DNA of 64,000 nt from Pseudoduganella umbonata (GTDB lineage: Bacteria > Pseudomonadota > Gammaproteobacteria > Burkholderiales > Burkholderiaceae_D). Below are positions 22,440 to 32,293 of the stretch, in pieces. The notes under the pieces were generated by a model, which saw nothing but the letters and a program-made list of their open reading frames with translations, was not told where the DNA came from and did no database searches. The stretch is from NCBI RefSeq assembly GCF_014192225.1, contig NZ_JACHXS010000004.1:62001-126000 (forward strand). Reading direction: 5' to 3'. How positions within the stretch are numbered: position 1 is the first letter of the stretch; each line of letters opens with the position of its first letter. The position numbers and the translations under genes are program-made.

Positions 22440-23581
22440 TCGCGCGATGGGCCCCGTGGCCCCGCTGCCGCCGTTTTTTCGTAGGGGTTGTCAAAGGGCG
22501 AGAAGGCGGCCGGTTTCATAGCGCAAGCGGCGGCTCAAGGGGCATGACAGCGTCGTTTGCTGGCATGTCCCTTGAAAGCCTTCATGCCCTCACTTCAGGC
22601 CTTGTGGGGTTGACGTGGCATTTGACTGGGCCGGCCGACCCGCGCAGCGGGCACGACAACGCATTGCCGGGTTTGCCCTGCTCTTCATCCTGAGCGGTGC
22701 GCCTGCGCTGCGCGATCCGGACAGACCTGTGTGGCGCCGCTGCAGCCTGCTGCTGCGGTGCCATGCCGTTGACGCGGCCTTCGCTGTTGACGTCGACGTT
22801 GCTGTTGACGTTGACGTTGCGATAGGAGGACTGGAGGCGGCCGCAGGCCGGTCCCGCAGGGACGGAGCGCAGCGAACCCGAAAGGAGGACGGGCCCGCAG
22901 GGCATCGCCCAGCCCTGCGCCATGCTCCGGACCGACATCATCCCGCCACTGGAGAGAAGCCGTGGCTGCTGGCCGCACCAGCATATGCCCGCGCTGTATG
23001 GGGTAGGCCATAGCATGGTGGCTGCGGACAGAAAATTCGGCTCGCCTGGAGGATGATTGGCGATGCGGCAAAGGTGGCTACATCGATCGACTGCCTCGCC
23101 TATGCAAATCGGAACATCGGCCTGGCAGGGAGCGAGTAACCGACAAAGCTGAAAGTACAGCAATGCCCGTTCTGAGGCGTCACCTTCGTATTACGGGACG
23201 GAGAACAGACGGCTGCTCAGACGGCTGCTGAGCGGTGGCGAACAGGTGGTCAACATCCATGGGCTGATCGGAACGGCAAGGCTTAACGGTGTCGGCACCG
23301 AAGCTTCGTCACGCCATACTATCCGTGATTGCCGGCTGCACCGCCAAGGCTGCAGGCCTGTCGCTCGCCGCTTCGAATGTCACGGTCGACCAGGTGCTGT
23401 TCGTCTACCGAGACACGAGCCCAGGCCGCGAGGTCAGCGTGCAGTGCACCCTGATCAAGGACCACGCGTGCGCAGCCACCCTTCAGGGTGACCGTCGGGC
23501 ACTCCATCGACAGAAGAGCATCGTTCACGCGAACGATGTCCGTAGCGACGCAGTTAAGCTAGCCCGTGCGATCCGTTTTGT
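22440..23581. other. GC-rich non-coding stretch with short tandem repeats
   Basis: More than 1.1 kb without a gene I can support. The open minus-strand frame at 22582-23163 is unlike a protein and is probably an artefact of GC-rich sequence. The stretch carries the 18-bp repeats at 22765 and hairpins such as CAAGGGGCATG with CATGTCCCTTG around 22535-22575. A minus-strand frame at 23319-23528 has protein-like composition but no good start. Confidence 0.45.
22765..22818. repeat. Three tandem 18-bp units
   Basis: Units at 22783-22800 and 22801-22818 read GCTGTTGACGTYGACGTT and differ at one base. A diverged unit precedes them at 22765-22782. Each unit repeats GTTGAC-like hexamers, so the block could be a protein-binding site or simple slippage. 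Purpose unknown. Confidence 0.7.
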
Positions 23582-24067
23582 TCACTTGACCTGGCGACGG
23601 CGCAGTGCGACGCCGACCAGGCCCAAGCCTGCCAGCATCATGCCGTACGTTGCTGGTTCGGGTACGGCCGAAATGGTTAGCGTGTAGCGACCCAAACGAG
23701 AAGCGTAGGATTCCGTCAACGCATATGTACCGGGCACAAACTCGAAACCATCTTCGCTCTCGGCATATACCTGGCGACCGTCGGCGGTTAACAGGCGGAA
23801 GCCGGTCGCGTAATCACCAATCCCCATTCCGTTGCTTGCGAAGGTGACGTCGGCTATGTCCCAGAGCGACCCAGGAAACGAGCCGGCGACTAGTGTGTAA
23901 CGAACATACCTACCCGGCGTGTAGACACTCGGCTGATCGCTGTCGAGCTGCCACGTCGCCGTGTAGTCGCCGCTTACAGTGAACTGATACAGTTCCGCGT
24001 TTGCAGCGTTGGCCCAAAGTAGTGTTGCCGCAGCCGCAGCGCCGCACAAGACACGGGTCAGTTTCAT
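23582..24067 (-). CDS. PEP-CTERM sorting-domain protein
   Basis: A 161-residue exported protein. A signal peptide (about 1-24, ending ANAANA) is followed by a short beta-rich body of no recognised fold. The C-terminus is a full PEP-CTERM tail: VPEPATYGMMLAGLGLVG, a membrane stretch and a basic end (RRRQVK). Such tails are processed by an exosortase, not encoded in this window, and the mature proteins go to the surface or exopolysaccharide matrix. It lies 74 bp downstream of a close relative at 24142 on the same strand. Confidence 0.93.
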   Translation of the reverse strand: MKLTRVLCGAAAAATLLWANAANAELYQFTVSGDYTATWQLDSDQPSVYTPGRYVRYTLVAGSFPGSLWDIADVTFASNGMGIGDYATGFRLLTADGRQVYAESEDGFEFVPGTYALTESYASRLGRYTLTISAVPEPATYGMMLAGLGLVGVALRRRQVK

Positions 24068-24141
24068 TGCAGTCCTTAGTGAATGGTTGATATACCGCCA
24101 TGCGACGGCTTAATTCAAGCTTGGCCAGCGGCCTGCTTTGT

Positions 24142-24642
24142 TCACTTGACTTGGCGACGGCGCAGTGTGACCCCGACTAGACCCAAGCCTGCTAGCAGCA
24201 TGCCGTACGTTGCCGGTTCGGGCACGACGGAAATGTTCAGTGAGTAGCTACCTGCACCAGTCAGGACGTCAAACCCGGACAGTGCATAGGTACCTGCGGC
24301 AAACACGAAATTATCTTCGCTGCCGCCATAGATCTGCGGACCTGTGCTCTGCAGTAACGGTGTGGCAGTTCCGGAATCAACAATAAAGAGCCCGCCACCT
24401 TGTGAGCCGTTACCAAAGCGAATGTCGGCTATGTCAAAGGGAGAGCCGGGATACGTGCCGGCCACATCGTAATAGGAGATACCATTTCCAGGTGAGGCGC
24501 TGTCCGGCTTATCGGTATCGAGCACCCACTTCGCCGAGTAGTCGCCGCTCAGGATGAACTGGTACCGCTCCGCGTTCGCCGCGTGGGCCCAAAGTAGTGT
24601 TGCTGCAACAGCAGTGCTGCACAAGACACGAGTCAGTTTCAT
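24142..24642 (-). CDS. PEP-CTERM sorting-domain protein, tandem paralogue
   Basis: A 166-residue protein with nearly the same signal peptide (MKLTRVLCSTAVAATLLWAH) and tail (VPEPATYGMLLAGLGLVG) as its neighbour. The bodies are less alike but share YQF-LSGDYSAKW/VSGDYTATW and DIADI/DIADV segments. A tandem duplication followed by divergence is the simplest account. It is the first gene of the pair. Confidence 0.93.
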   Translation of the reverse strand: MKLTRVLCSTAVAATLLWAHAANAERYQFILSGDYSAKWVLDTDKPDSASPGNGISYYDVAGTYPGSPFDIADIRFGNGSQGGGLFIVDSGTATPLLQSTGPQIYGGSEDNFVFAAGTYALSGFDVLTGAGSYSLNISVVPEPATYGMLLAGLGLVGVTLRRRQVK

Positions 24643-25194
24643 TGCAGTCCTTAGAAGTGGTTGAGATGGGTACTACGCAACGGCGTACATGGCCCCATGG
24701 CGTTGTGACGTTAGCATGTCTGCATCCGGTTTTGTTCTAAGCGGTTGCATTATTGCCATCGCGATGCTCAGGCCGGGAGGGCAAATGTTGGCCGAGGGCC
24801 GGGGCGAAAGTCTGACGCCTTTCGGGCTGGACACTGCACTGTTCCTCACGCGCGAAAATTCCCAGCGCGGCCCAGGTGCGCGCAGACTTCTGGGAGGCGG
24901 CGCCGGACAAAACGATCACCCTCGATTCGCTGCTGGAGCGGTCGGAAGTGGCTCATCGGCATAGACGGCGGCGGGTCCAGTTTCCGTACTGTTCAGGTAA
25001 GGCGCGCAAGCTAACTGGCCGACAGCGTTCCCTGCTCCAGATCCTTCCGATACCTCACTACCGCTAGCTGCACGTTATTTGATCTGGCTCAACCCGTCGG
25101 CGATCACGGAACAGCGTACTCGACCCACCGTCGATAATCCCCGAGCCGGCAAGGACCTGCACCGGCTCCTCCAGCCTTCGCTACCGGAAAGATC
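24643..25194. other. Intergenic stretch with no supportable gene
   Basis: Short frames only. A plus-strand frame near 24876-24965 (ADFWEAAPDKTITLDSLLER) looks protein-like and may be a scrap of a lost gene, but it has no start signal and no recognised family. Confidence 0.4.
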
Positions 25195-25626
25195 ATGGAC
25201 GAGACATTCGACACCGCCATGCCATATCGCCTTGCACAACTGGACCTGGATGACGACCAGATGCTCTACGCAGCAGCCTACATGCAGGGTGCCGAGTCGC
25301 TCGCGACGATCCGCCACAAGGTGGTGGTCTACAACCTCCTGCTGTTGATCGCCGCGGTCGTCTCTGCGCGCATCGTCAGCGACTCGCCCCAGCTGTTCGG
25401 CAGCATGCGCTACCTGTTCGACATCATCGAACACGTCGCCCCAGCGCTCGCGGTATTGGCAGTGCTGGCGACGTTGATCGGGGAATTCCTCCTGAACAGG
25501 CAACTCGCCGCCACGACATTGCCTTGCGACGCCAAGCAGCAACTGCGCAGGCTGGCATCGAGCATCGATGGCTATGTAATCCGTCGCTTCATGAGACGCA
25601 TATTCCGATGGATTCGGCGTCACTGA
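25195..25626 (+). CDS. Unknown protein with two membrane segments
   Basis: A 143-residue protein, ATG at 25195 with GGAAAG upstream. Two hydrophobic segments lie at about 45-62 (VVYNLLLLIAAVVSARIV) and 82-98 (PALAVLAVLATLIGEFL), the first preceded by an acidic soluble N-terminus. The C-terminal tail is strongly basic (RRFMRRIFRWIRRH). I do not recognise the family. It is followed by another small membrane protein on the same strand, and both lie just upstream of the second traL gene. Confidence 0.6.
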   Translation: MDETFDTAMPYRLAQLDLDDDQMLYAAAYMQGAESLATIRHKVVVYNLLLLIAAVVSARIVSDSPQLFGSMRYLFDIIEHVAPALAVLAVLATLIGEFLLNRQLAATTLPCDAKQQLRRLASSIDGYVIRRFMRRIFRWIRRH

Positions 25627-25787
25627 TCCACGTGACCGATAGGTGCCTGCTGTTCGCCGCGGATCTCACACACGTTGACACGCCGGCGTTAGCCAGACAG
25701 TCTCATGGGACGCTGGTCAGAGCTTTACGGTGGCAAAACACTAGACTCATATAAACTTGCAAGACTCTCTATCCGCACCCATCGGCC

Positions 25788-26411
25788 ATGACGTTTCTGA
25801 TCGCTATCAACTGCATCATGTTGTACGGAATCTGGGCATTCTTCAGCTCGGTCAGTCCCAAAAACAGGGCGACACCATCGCGGCAGCTCGCCGCTTTGGT
25901 GACCTTCCTGGGCACCGGGATCAGCAGTGCCTCTGTCTTCCTGCCACTGATGATGCCGGAACTGCGCTGGCAGCAAGCAACACCCCAGATCCTGCTCGCA
26001 GGCGCCATCATGACGGCAGTGGGATGTGCAGCGGTTCTGTATGGCGGTCGACGCAGCAGTGAAAAAACACCCTTCAGTGCGGCGGCACTCGCCGCGCTTC
26101 TCGGCTGTCTCTACCTGGGGTTCACGGCACTCGACCATCTGCACTTCTACCAGGACAAGGAGCGGACCGGGTACCTCGATGCGTCGATCGCCGAAGAAGC
26201 GGGTGTGCCGTGTGCACGCGGCTTTATCCTTGTCAGACTCGAGCCGGATCGCCGCGAAGCCACCTACCGATGCCCCAGCAACATCGTGTTCGGCGATTAC
26301 CTTGACCAACCCTTTGTGCCTTGGCCATCGTATCGCGAAGGTTCCAGCGCGGAACTGCCGCTCGCCATTCGGCGGCTGCAGGAGAGTGCCAGCCGCGGAC
26401 GCCAGCATTGA
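25788..26411 (+). CDS. Unknown membrane protein
   Basis: A 207-residue protein with about four hydrophobic segments (1-20, 33-55, 67-84 and 98-112). A soluble C-terminal part of about 90 residues follows, containing two cysteines (VPCARG and RCPSN), which suggests an oxidising compartment. No family recognised. Position between the PEP-CTERM pair and traL copy 2, in line with the preceding membrane protein, suggests the two belong together. No clear ribosome site. Confidence 0.6.
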   Translation: MTFLIAINCIMLYGIWAFFSSVSPKNRATPSRQLAALVTFLGTGISSASVFLPLMMPELRWQQATPQILLAGAIMTAVGCAAVLYGGRRSSEKTPFSAAALAALLGCLYLGFTALDHLHFYQDKERTGYLDASIAEEAGVPCARGFILVRLEPDRREATYRCPSNIVFGDYLDQPFVPWPSYREGSSAELPLAIRRLQESASRGRQH

Positions 26412-26834
26412 ACATGCGGCAAGTCTGGAGCAGCCGCAACATCATCGACCATCCTAGCGCACTTAACTTCACCTGACCTGCCGCAAGCCGTTTTCATCGC
26501 CGATCGCTACACTCGAGCCAGGTAACCGCGGCAGCGCCCTGGCAGTGCGGCCCACGTCAAAGCACCAAAATGAAAGCGGACCGCCATCGCGCCGTGCAGA
26601 CTGGTAGCGTTGATGCCAGCATTGCGGACGTGGCGTGCCAATCGACGTGCGGGCACATGACCAGGCATGGCGGATTGTGGTGAAACGATGCGCAATCCCC
26701 ATGCACGTCCGCGTAGAGCCTAACGCGTCGCATACCTGTTTCAAGATTGCAGGAACCGACGTCGTGCGGCGCCCAGCTTGCCGATGTGCGCATGGACACC
26801 CGGAAAACCCCAAACTCCCTGGTAGGAACCCCTC
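26412..26834. other. Intergenic stretch upstream of the second traL
   Basis: No gene supported and no phased CGNCAGY array of the kind found before the first traK-traL pair. The stretch may hold the promoter of traL copy 2; I see no convincing -35/-10 pair. Confidence 0.4.
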
Positions 26835-27560
26835 ATGGACACGAATACCGTACACCTCATGCTGCAGGGCCGTGGCGGCGTCGGCAAGTCGCTGGGCTCC
26901 GCGCTGCTGGCGCAGTACCTGCTGCACCGGGACGTGCCGATCAGCTGCTATGACACCGATCCCGTCAACGATACCTTCAGCCAGTACGGGGCATTGGGTG
27001 CGAAGCGTACCGATATCCTCGGACCGGACAAGAACATCAACCCCCGCGCCTTCGACAGCCTGGTCGATGCCCTGCTGTGGGACGACAAGATCGCGGTCAT
27101 CGACAACGGCGCCTCGACCTTCGTGCCGCTGATGGCCTACCTTGTCGAGAACCACGTGCTGTCGGTACTGCGCGACGCTGGCCGACCCGTGCTGCTGCAC
27201 TGCGTGCTGACCGGTGGCCAGGCATTCGACGATACGCAACTGGGGCTGGAAACCGTGCTGTCCGCACACCAGGCGCCCGTCGTCCTCTGGATCAACGAAT
27301 ACTTCGGCCCGGTCCGACGCGACGGCCGCGGCTTCGAAGACTCCATTCTCTATCAACGCCACGCCGACCGCATCCGTGGCATCGTCCGACTCGAACGCGC
27401 CAATGCGGACACGTTCGGCAAGGACGTCGAGCTGATGCTGCAGCGAAAACTCACGTTCGCCGAAGCGCTGAATTCAGACCACTTCGGCATCATGCCGCGC
27501 CAGCGCCTGAAAATGACGCGCGACATGATCTTCAATCAGCTCGCCGCGATCGGACTGTGA
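26835..27560 (+). CDS. traL: TraL-type ATPase (copy 2)
   Basis: A 241-residue protein that aligns end to end without gaps with copy 1 at 18919: P-loop LQGRGGVGKSL, DTDPVNDTFSQYGALGAK, VIDNGASTFVPLMAYLVE, TGGQAFDD and the final MPRQRLKMTRD are all kept. Both copies look functional. This copy is immediately followed (one base) by traM, the RP4 order, so it is probably the copy in the original transfer operon. GGTAGGAACCCCTC precedes the ATG. Confidence 0.88.
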   Translation: MDTNTVHLMLQGRGGVGKSLGSALLAQYLLHRDVPISCYDTDPVNDTFSQYGALGAKRTDILGPDKNINPRAFDSLVDALLWDDKIAVIDNGASTFVPLMAYLVENHVLSVLRDAGRPVLLHCVLTGGQAFDDTQLGLETVLSAHQAPVVLWINEYFGPVRRDGRGFEDSILYQRHADRIRGIVRLERANADTFGKDVELMLQRKLTFAEALNSDHFGIMPRQRLKMTRDMIFNQLAAIGL

Positions 27561-27561
27561 C

Positions 27562-28308
27562 ATGGCCAAACGCCCCAAGCAGCAAGAACTATCGCTCGAA
27601 GATTCGGAGCGAATAGAACCAGTTATGCCCGAGTTCATCGACTACCCGCCGGTCCCTGCCCCGCCGGCGGATGACCACGTCGACGACGTCATTCATCAAA
27701 TCTTCAAGCTCACCGGCCAGAAAGTCACCCGCGACGATCCGGTGGTGGTGGCCGCCTTGCTGCAGACGAGCATGCTCGACGACATCGCGCAACGCATCGG
27801 CGACCAGCTGGCCAAGCGAACCACCGAAGCCACGGCAGAAATGGCCGCCGCGGTCGCGGCCAGCCGCGCCCACGTTGAAGCCGTCGACCGCGCCGTGGCC
27901 CGCGCCTACGCCCAGATGGCCGATGGCGTCCACGCCGTCAGCGACCAGGAACTGACCGCCCTGCGCGCCAGCTTCGCCCGCACGGCGGCCGAGACCCTCG
28001 ACCACATTCGGCGCAACGTTCTGCGCCGCAGTGGGTGGCGTCACTGGTGGAGAGACCCCGCGGCATGCTGCGTTGGCCTGGCATTCGGCCTCGCCGTCGG
28101 CAGCATCGCGACGCTGGCCCTGACACGCGGACCGGACGCCGAACAAAGGCGTTTGCTTCACAATGGCATGCTCCTTGACGCCGCCTGGCCAAAGCTTGCA
28201 GACCACCAGCGCACACTGATCGGTAGCGCGCTGCACACGAAGTCAGGAGACACGCTAGCGGTACCTCCTGCAACGACTCGCACGTTCCAGAATCGTAGCG
28301 GAGAGTAA
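27562..28308 (+). CDS. traM: TraM-like protein of the RP4 Tra1 region
   Basis: A 248-residue protein, longer than RP4 TraM. An N-terminal proline-rich stretch is followed by a block like RP4 TraM (IFKLTGQKVTRDDPVVVAAL), a long alanine-rich coiled-coil-like region (about 85-150) and one membrane segment (about 172-193, CVGLAFGLAVGSIATLAL). The short tail is hydrophilic. The start ATG follows the traL stop by one base, so translation is coupled. Role in transfer is accessory by family knowledge; the family match is from memory, hence moderate confidence. Confidence 0.7.
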   Translation: MAKRPKQQELSLEDSERIEPVMPEFIDYPPVPAPPADDHVDDVIHQIFKLTGQKVTRDDPVVVAALLQTSMLDDIAQRIGDQLAKRTTEATAEMAAAVAASRAHVEAVDRAVARAYAQMADGVHAVSDQELTALRASFARTAAETLDHIRRNVLRRSGWRHWWRDPAACCVGLAFGLAVGSIATLALTRGPDAEQRRLLHNGMLLDAAWPKLADHQRTLIGSALHTKSGDTLAVPPATTRTFQNRSGE

Positions 28309-29320
28309 AGGATCGTCCTTCGATAGCGACATCAGGCTGAACAGATCCAATTGCGACCACGCTTTCCCGGTTGTCCCGTGGATCAAACAATACAGGGTCC
28401 TATACTAAAAAACGTTTTGACCGAGTAGTTCGGCGATCTTCTGAAGCAGTTGCCCTAACCCAGCTCCACATCAACGTTCTGACTGCCTGAGTACGAGAAG
28501 CTGGACTACCGTCGCGACACGCTGATCGCGATCTATGCAATGAGTTCAGTGCCGTACAGCGTCTGATTGGACCGAAAACTGTAGGCCACCAACCGTCAGT
28601 GCCCAATACTTGAGTAGGATCATAGTTTGCGATGCTCATCGTGTACATTGCCTTCTAACGATGCAGGAGATTCTACTGCTTCGTATTTCTTCAACTACTC
28701 GCACTTAGCCGTTGCCACACCGGTGCCAGATAAGCATGTGCGCCCCTGTTCTGCTCGGGCATAGTAGCTGGCCCGACATTGTAAGAATATCTTCGTATAA
28801 GTTAGCATAAGCAATAGACAGCACAGAAATAGACATTTTATTATCATACTTTTCGGAATATGTCATTCTCTATCTCTCGAAACCTGAAATCCAATCGAAG
28901 TAAGTGAGGCATGTTCCCGCACTCACGGCCATACGCATTAAAAGAGATGGCTTTCCATAAATGGCGAGCCGCTTCATCGAATAAACTTTAGTGCTGTGTT
29001 CGCTGCAAACATTTATCCGGACAAGTACCGTTAGCACATCCATGGAGAAATAATTCAAAGCCGTTCAGATAGCAATAAATCATATAAGTTGATTCCTTAC
29101 AAACTACAGGTATTATTTCGCCAACTCAGTTGAATCCGTGTCATCAGAATGTTGTAATGCGACGACTTTACGTTATATTGCTGATATGAATAAGAGATTT
29201 TCGACGGCCGTTTTATCACTATTATTTGAAAGAATGTATCCTATATAGTGTCCCGCTGTAGGGCTCCTGATCTCGGTGCGCTTACAGCTTACCTTGTTAG
29301 CGTTGTCCATCCCCATACTT
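28309..29320. other. AT-richer non-coding stretch before the chemoreceptor gene
   Basis: About 1 kb without a supportable gene; composition falls to clearly AT-rich from about 28790 to 29240. A plus-strand run near 28480-28570 (LPEYEKLDYRRDTLIAIYAM) is protein-like and may be a relic of a lost gene. The end must hold the promoter of the MCP gene. The boundary of the tra block and the signalling cargo lies here. Confidence 0.45.
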
Positions 29321-30946
29321 ATGAACCTTACCAATCTGAGCATCGGAACTCGCCTGAGTGCAGCCTTTGCATTGATCCTCCTTTTACTCGGCACCATACT
29401 TTGCGGCACCTTGTGGCAACTTCATGAAATCGACGTTGCGAAAGGAAAAATGGTCGAAGCGAGTCACAAGGCGAAGCTCGCGGCTGCTTGGCGGGAAGGT
29501 ATCGCGACAAACAGTGTCCGAACGCTCGCGAAAGCTCGGAGCGCCGACCCGGCTGAAGAGCAAGTACTCGACAGTGAAATGAAAGAAGTGAGTGCCCAGG
29601 TGAGCAAGGTGCAAGAGGAACTGGAAGGCCTCGTCACTAGCGAAGAAGGAAAAGCGAACCTGCAAGCTGTCGCCGCGCAGCGCAAGACCTACAGCGCGAT
29701 CCGTAACGACGTCTTCAAGCGCAAGGCCGATCTTGGCACCAGTGCCGATTTCAAAGCGATCGTCGTCGACAAGCTCGTTCCGGAAATGAAGAAATATCTC
29801 GCGACGATTGATGCCGTCGTTATCTATCAAGACAAGCTGTTCCAGGAGGCAAATCGCCGGATCGAGGAAGTTCATACACACGCCAAAAGGCTCCTGATTG
29901 CCTTGGGAACCCTGGCATTAGGGTTCGGCGTGGTGTTAGGTGCTTTGCTTACTCGAAGCATTACGCGCCCGCTGGCTCGCGCGGTCAGCGTGGCCCAACA
30001 GGTGGCCTCCGGTGACTTGACCGCAGATATCCAGGTGACTTCGACAGATGAAGTCGGCACTTTGCTTGCGGCGCTGAAGAGTATGAACGAGAGCTTGCTG
30101 AAGACGGTGTCGCAAGTGCGCGCCGGCACGGATACGATCGTCACAGCTTCACAGCAGATCGCTGCCGGCAACCTTGATCTATCGGCGCGCACAGAGCAAC
30201 AGGCCAGCTCATTGGAGGAAACGGCCTCGTCGATGGAAGAGCTGACGAGCACGGTGCGCCAGAATGCCGACAACGCACGTCAAGCCAACGTCCTGGCGCA
30301 GAATGCCTCGGGCATCGCAACGCGCGGCGGCGACGTTGTCTTACAAGTTGTTGGCACCATGTCATCAATCAATGAATCTTCCAAAAAGATCGCAGACATC
30401 ATCGGCGTTATTGACGGCATCGCATTCCAAACCAACATTCTGGCGTTGAACGCTGCGGTCGAGGCGGCACGGGCTGGCGAGCAGGGACGGGGCTTCGCAG
30501 TCGTTGCGTCCGAGGTGCGTAATTTGGCGCAGCGCTCGGCGGCGGCCGCGAAAGAAATACGAAACCTGATCAGTGACTCGGTAGAAAAGGTGAACGTCGG
30601 GGGACAGCTCGTCGAACAAGCAGGTACCACGATGCAAGAGATCGTCGATAGCATCACGCGCGTCACGGCAATCATGGCCGATATCGCCAGCGCAAGCGCC
30701 GAGCAAACGCTGGGTATCGAGCAGGTCAACGCGGCGATCACTCAAATGGATGATGTCACGCAGCAAAATGCTGCCTTGGTTGAAGAAGCGGCAGCCGCGG
30801 CAAGCTCTTTGGAAGACCAGGCAGGTTCCCTTTCCCAGCTGGTCAGTACGTTCAAATTGGTTGGTAGCAGCGGAAAGCACCACAGCGGCGCAGTCGCTGT
30901 TCGTGGCTATCAATCGAATACGCCAAAGGCTGCGGCAGCATTTTGA
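29321..30946 (+). CDS. Methyl-accepting chemotaxis protein
   Basis: A 541-residue receptor starting at MNLTNLSIGTRLSAAF (29321), which is a frequent start in betaproteobacterial receptors; the upstream extension is hydrophobic but lacks this match. Membrane segments lie at about 11-33 and 185-210. Between them is a four-helix-bundle ligand domain, then HAMP (about 212-264) and the signalling domain with the hairpin tip IDGIAFQTNILALNAAVEAA. There is no C-terminal pentapeptide for CheR docking. Ligand unknown. No che genes are nearby, so it must feed a chemosensory system elsewhere. Confidence 0.95.
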   Translation: MNLTNLSIGTRLSAAFALILLLLGTILCGTLWQLHEIDVAKGKMVEASHKAKLAAAWREGIATNSVRTLAKARSADPAEEQVLDSEMKEVSAQVSKVQEELEGLVTSEEGKANLQAVAAQRKTYSAIRNDVFKRKADLGTSADFKAIVVDKLVPEMKKYLATIDAVVIYQDKLFQEANRRIEEVHTHAKRLLIALGTLALGFGVVLGALLTRSITRPLARAVSVAQQVASGDLTADIQVTSTDEVGTLLAALKSMNESLLKTVSQVRAGTDTIVTASQQIAAGNLDLSARTEQQASSLEETASSMEELTSTVRQNADNARQANVLAQNASGIATRGGDVVLQVVGTMSSINESSKKIADIIGVIDGIAFQTNILALNAAVEAARAGEQGRGFAVVASEVRNLAQRSAAAAKEIRNLISDSVEKVNVGGQLVEQAGTTMQEIVDSITRVTAIMADIASASAEQTLGIEQVNAAITQMDDVTQQNAALVEEAAAAASSLEDQAGSLSQLVSTFKLVGSSGKHHSGAVAVRGYQSNTPKAAAAF

Positions 30947-31123
30947 CTTCAGGATCGCTAGATGCCAGCCGGTGAAGGAATTGCGTGTTCCGCAAGTCTG
31001 TGCCGGCCTGCAGATCGGCGGTGCGCGCTGGCGTTGCGCAGGAAGGTAGTGGCTTTGATCGGGTGGTCAAAGTCTAGCGGGAGCGCAAGCCTGGAAAGCT
31101 TCCTGGTGGAGCCAGCCGCGGCG

Positions 31124-31963
31124 TCAGACGCGCCGCCGCGACCGCGCGCGCCACCGCGCGCCGCCAAGGACCAGCAAGCCCGCCAGCGCCATGGACAGCG
31201 CACCTGGTTCGGGCACGAACGAAACGGACTGGGCTGTGGTCGAGGTATTGAAGGTAACCGTGCCGAGCTGGCCCTCCAGGCTGGTGTTGTCATGGGCCAC
31301 AGTCATCGTCCACGACTCGTCCACGTTGCGCGGGCCCGACAGCGGATCGACGGTTGCGGCGGCAAACGCAGCGTCCTGGTAATAGGCTGTCGGCTCCGGC
31401 AAGTCCCCGAACCACAGGCTCATAACGCCTCTGCCAAAGAACCATTCGTTCAGCGCCGGCCCGCTCGTCACCCCGGCTTGAACGTGCATGATCGTGCTGA
31501 ATTCGACGCGGGTGCGCGGCGACAACGTGAAGCCCATGTAGCCGGTGTCCATGTATGCGCCGGTGCGCACGCCACCGTGCGTGCCGTAGTTGGCGCTTGC
31601 TTCGACAGTCAGCTGTTGTGTGGCGGGCATGGCGCGGCCATCGAGCCGCCCGGTGACCGCCCCGGCGCTGCCCAAGTCGTAGCTCAGCTCGAGCGGCTCG
31701 GTGCCGACCGCAGCCTGCTCCTGGTGGCCGGTATCAAACCCCATGCTGTAAACAACGCTGGCGAATCCCAGGTGACTCGGATCCGACGGGTTGGGATTCG
31801 GCAGCGGTTCGAACACCAGCGAAGGGGCAATACCGTCTGCCGTATCGAGGTCGACAAGCGTATAAGTCAGCTGACCCACGGTAACACTGCCGGAGGCGCC
31901 GGCACAGGCTGGTGCCGGGTGGGCGGCAAGTGCAAGCGCGAACACGGCGGTGAATAATTTCAT
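31124..31963 (-). CDS. PEP-CTERM-type sorting protein
   Basis: A 279-residue protein with a signal peptide (about 1-21) and a C-terminal VPEPGALSMALAGLLVLGG membrane tail ending in RARSRRRV. Exosortase-processed surface or matrix protein by family knowledge. The body is all-beta and shares the start of the mature region (YTLVDLDTADGIAP) and the overall plan with the protein at 55267-56070 (YTLIDLDVNDGITP). The two are distant paralogues 24 kb apart. Confidence 0.9.
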   Translation of the reverse strand: MKLFTAVFALALAAHPAPACAGASGSVTVGQLTYTLVDLDTADGIAPSLVFEPLPNPNPSDPSHLGFASVVYSMGFDTGHQEQAAVGTEPLELSYDLGSAGAVTGRLDGRAMPATQQLTVEASANYGTHGGVRTGAYMDTGYMGFTLSPRTRVEFSTIMHVQAGVTSGPALNEWFFGRGVMSLWFGDLPEPTAYYQDAAFAAATVDPLSGPRNVDESWTMTVAHDNTSLEGQLGTVTFNTSTTAQSVSFVPEPGALSMALAGLLVLGGARWRARSRRRV

Positions 31964-32293
31964 AGCGGCTCTCCTGCTGGGATTTCATTTCCAGCGTAGC
32001 AGGCGCCTGCTCCACGTTCCAGTAAAAAACCCGCCCCTCGGTCAAATTCAGAAAGATACGGCAAGTCATGACGAAGAAGCACGCGGCCGTAAGCGACCCA
32101 TCAGCGCTCCTGAACCCGCGCGTAGTTGCTTAAGCACTGTGCGGCGTGACCGGGCAGATCGGCGTAAATATCTGGTAAGAATCGGAAAGTAACGTCACTT
32201 CCAATTTGCTAAAATGTCAACGGGACAATCACTTGCACATTGAAATCTAGTCGCCAGCAAGCTTGTCGCGCGCGCTCAATCACAGGGGAGACG

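Noticed and set aside
22582..23163. A 193-codon minus-strand frame beside klcA
   Set aside because: No ribosome site, unnatural composition and translated tandem repeats; it is probably chance in GC-rich DNA.
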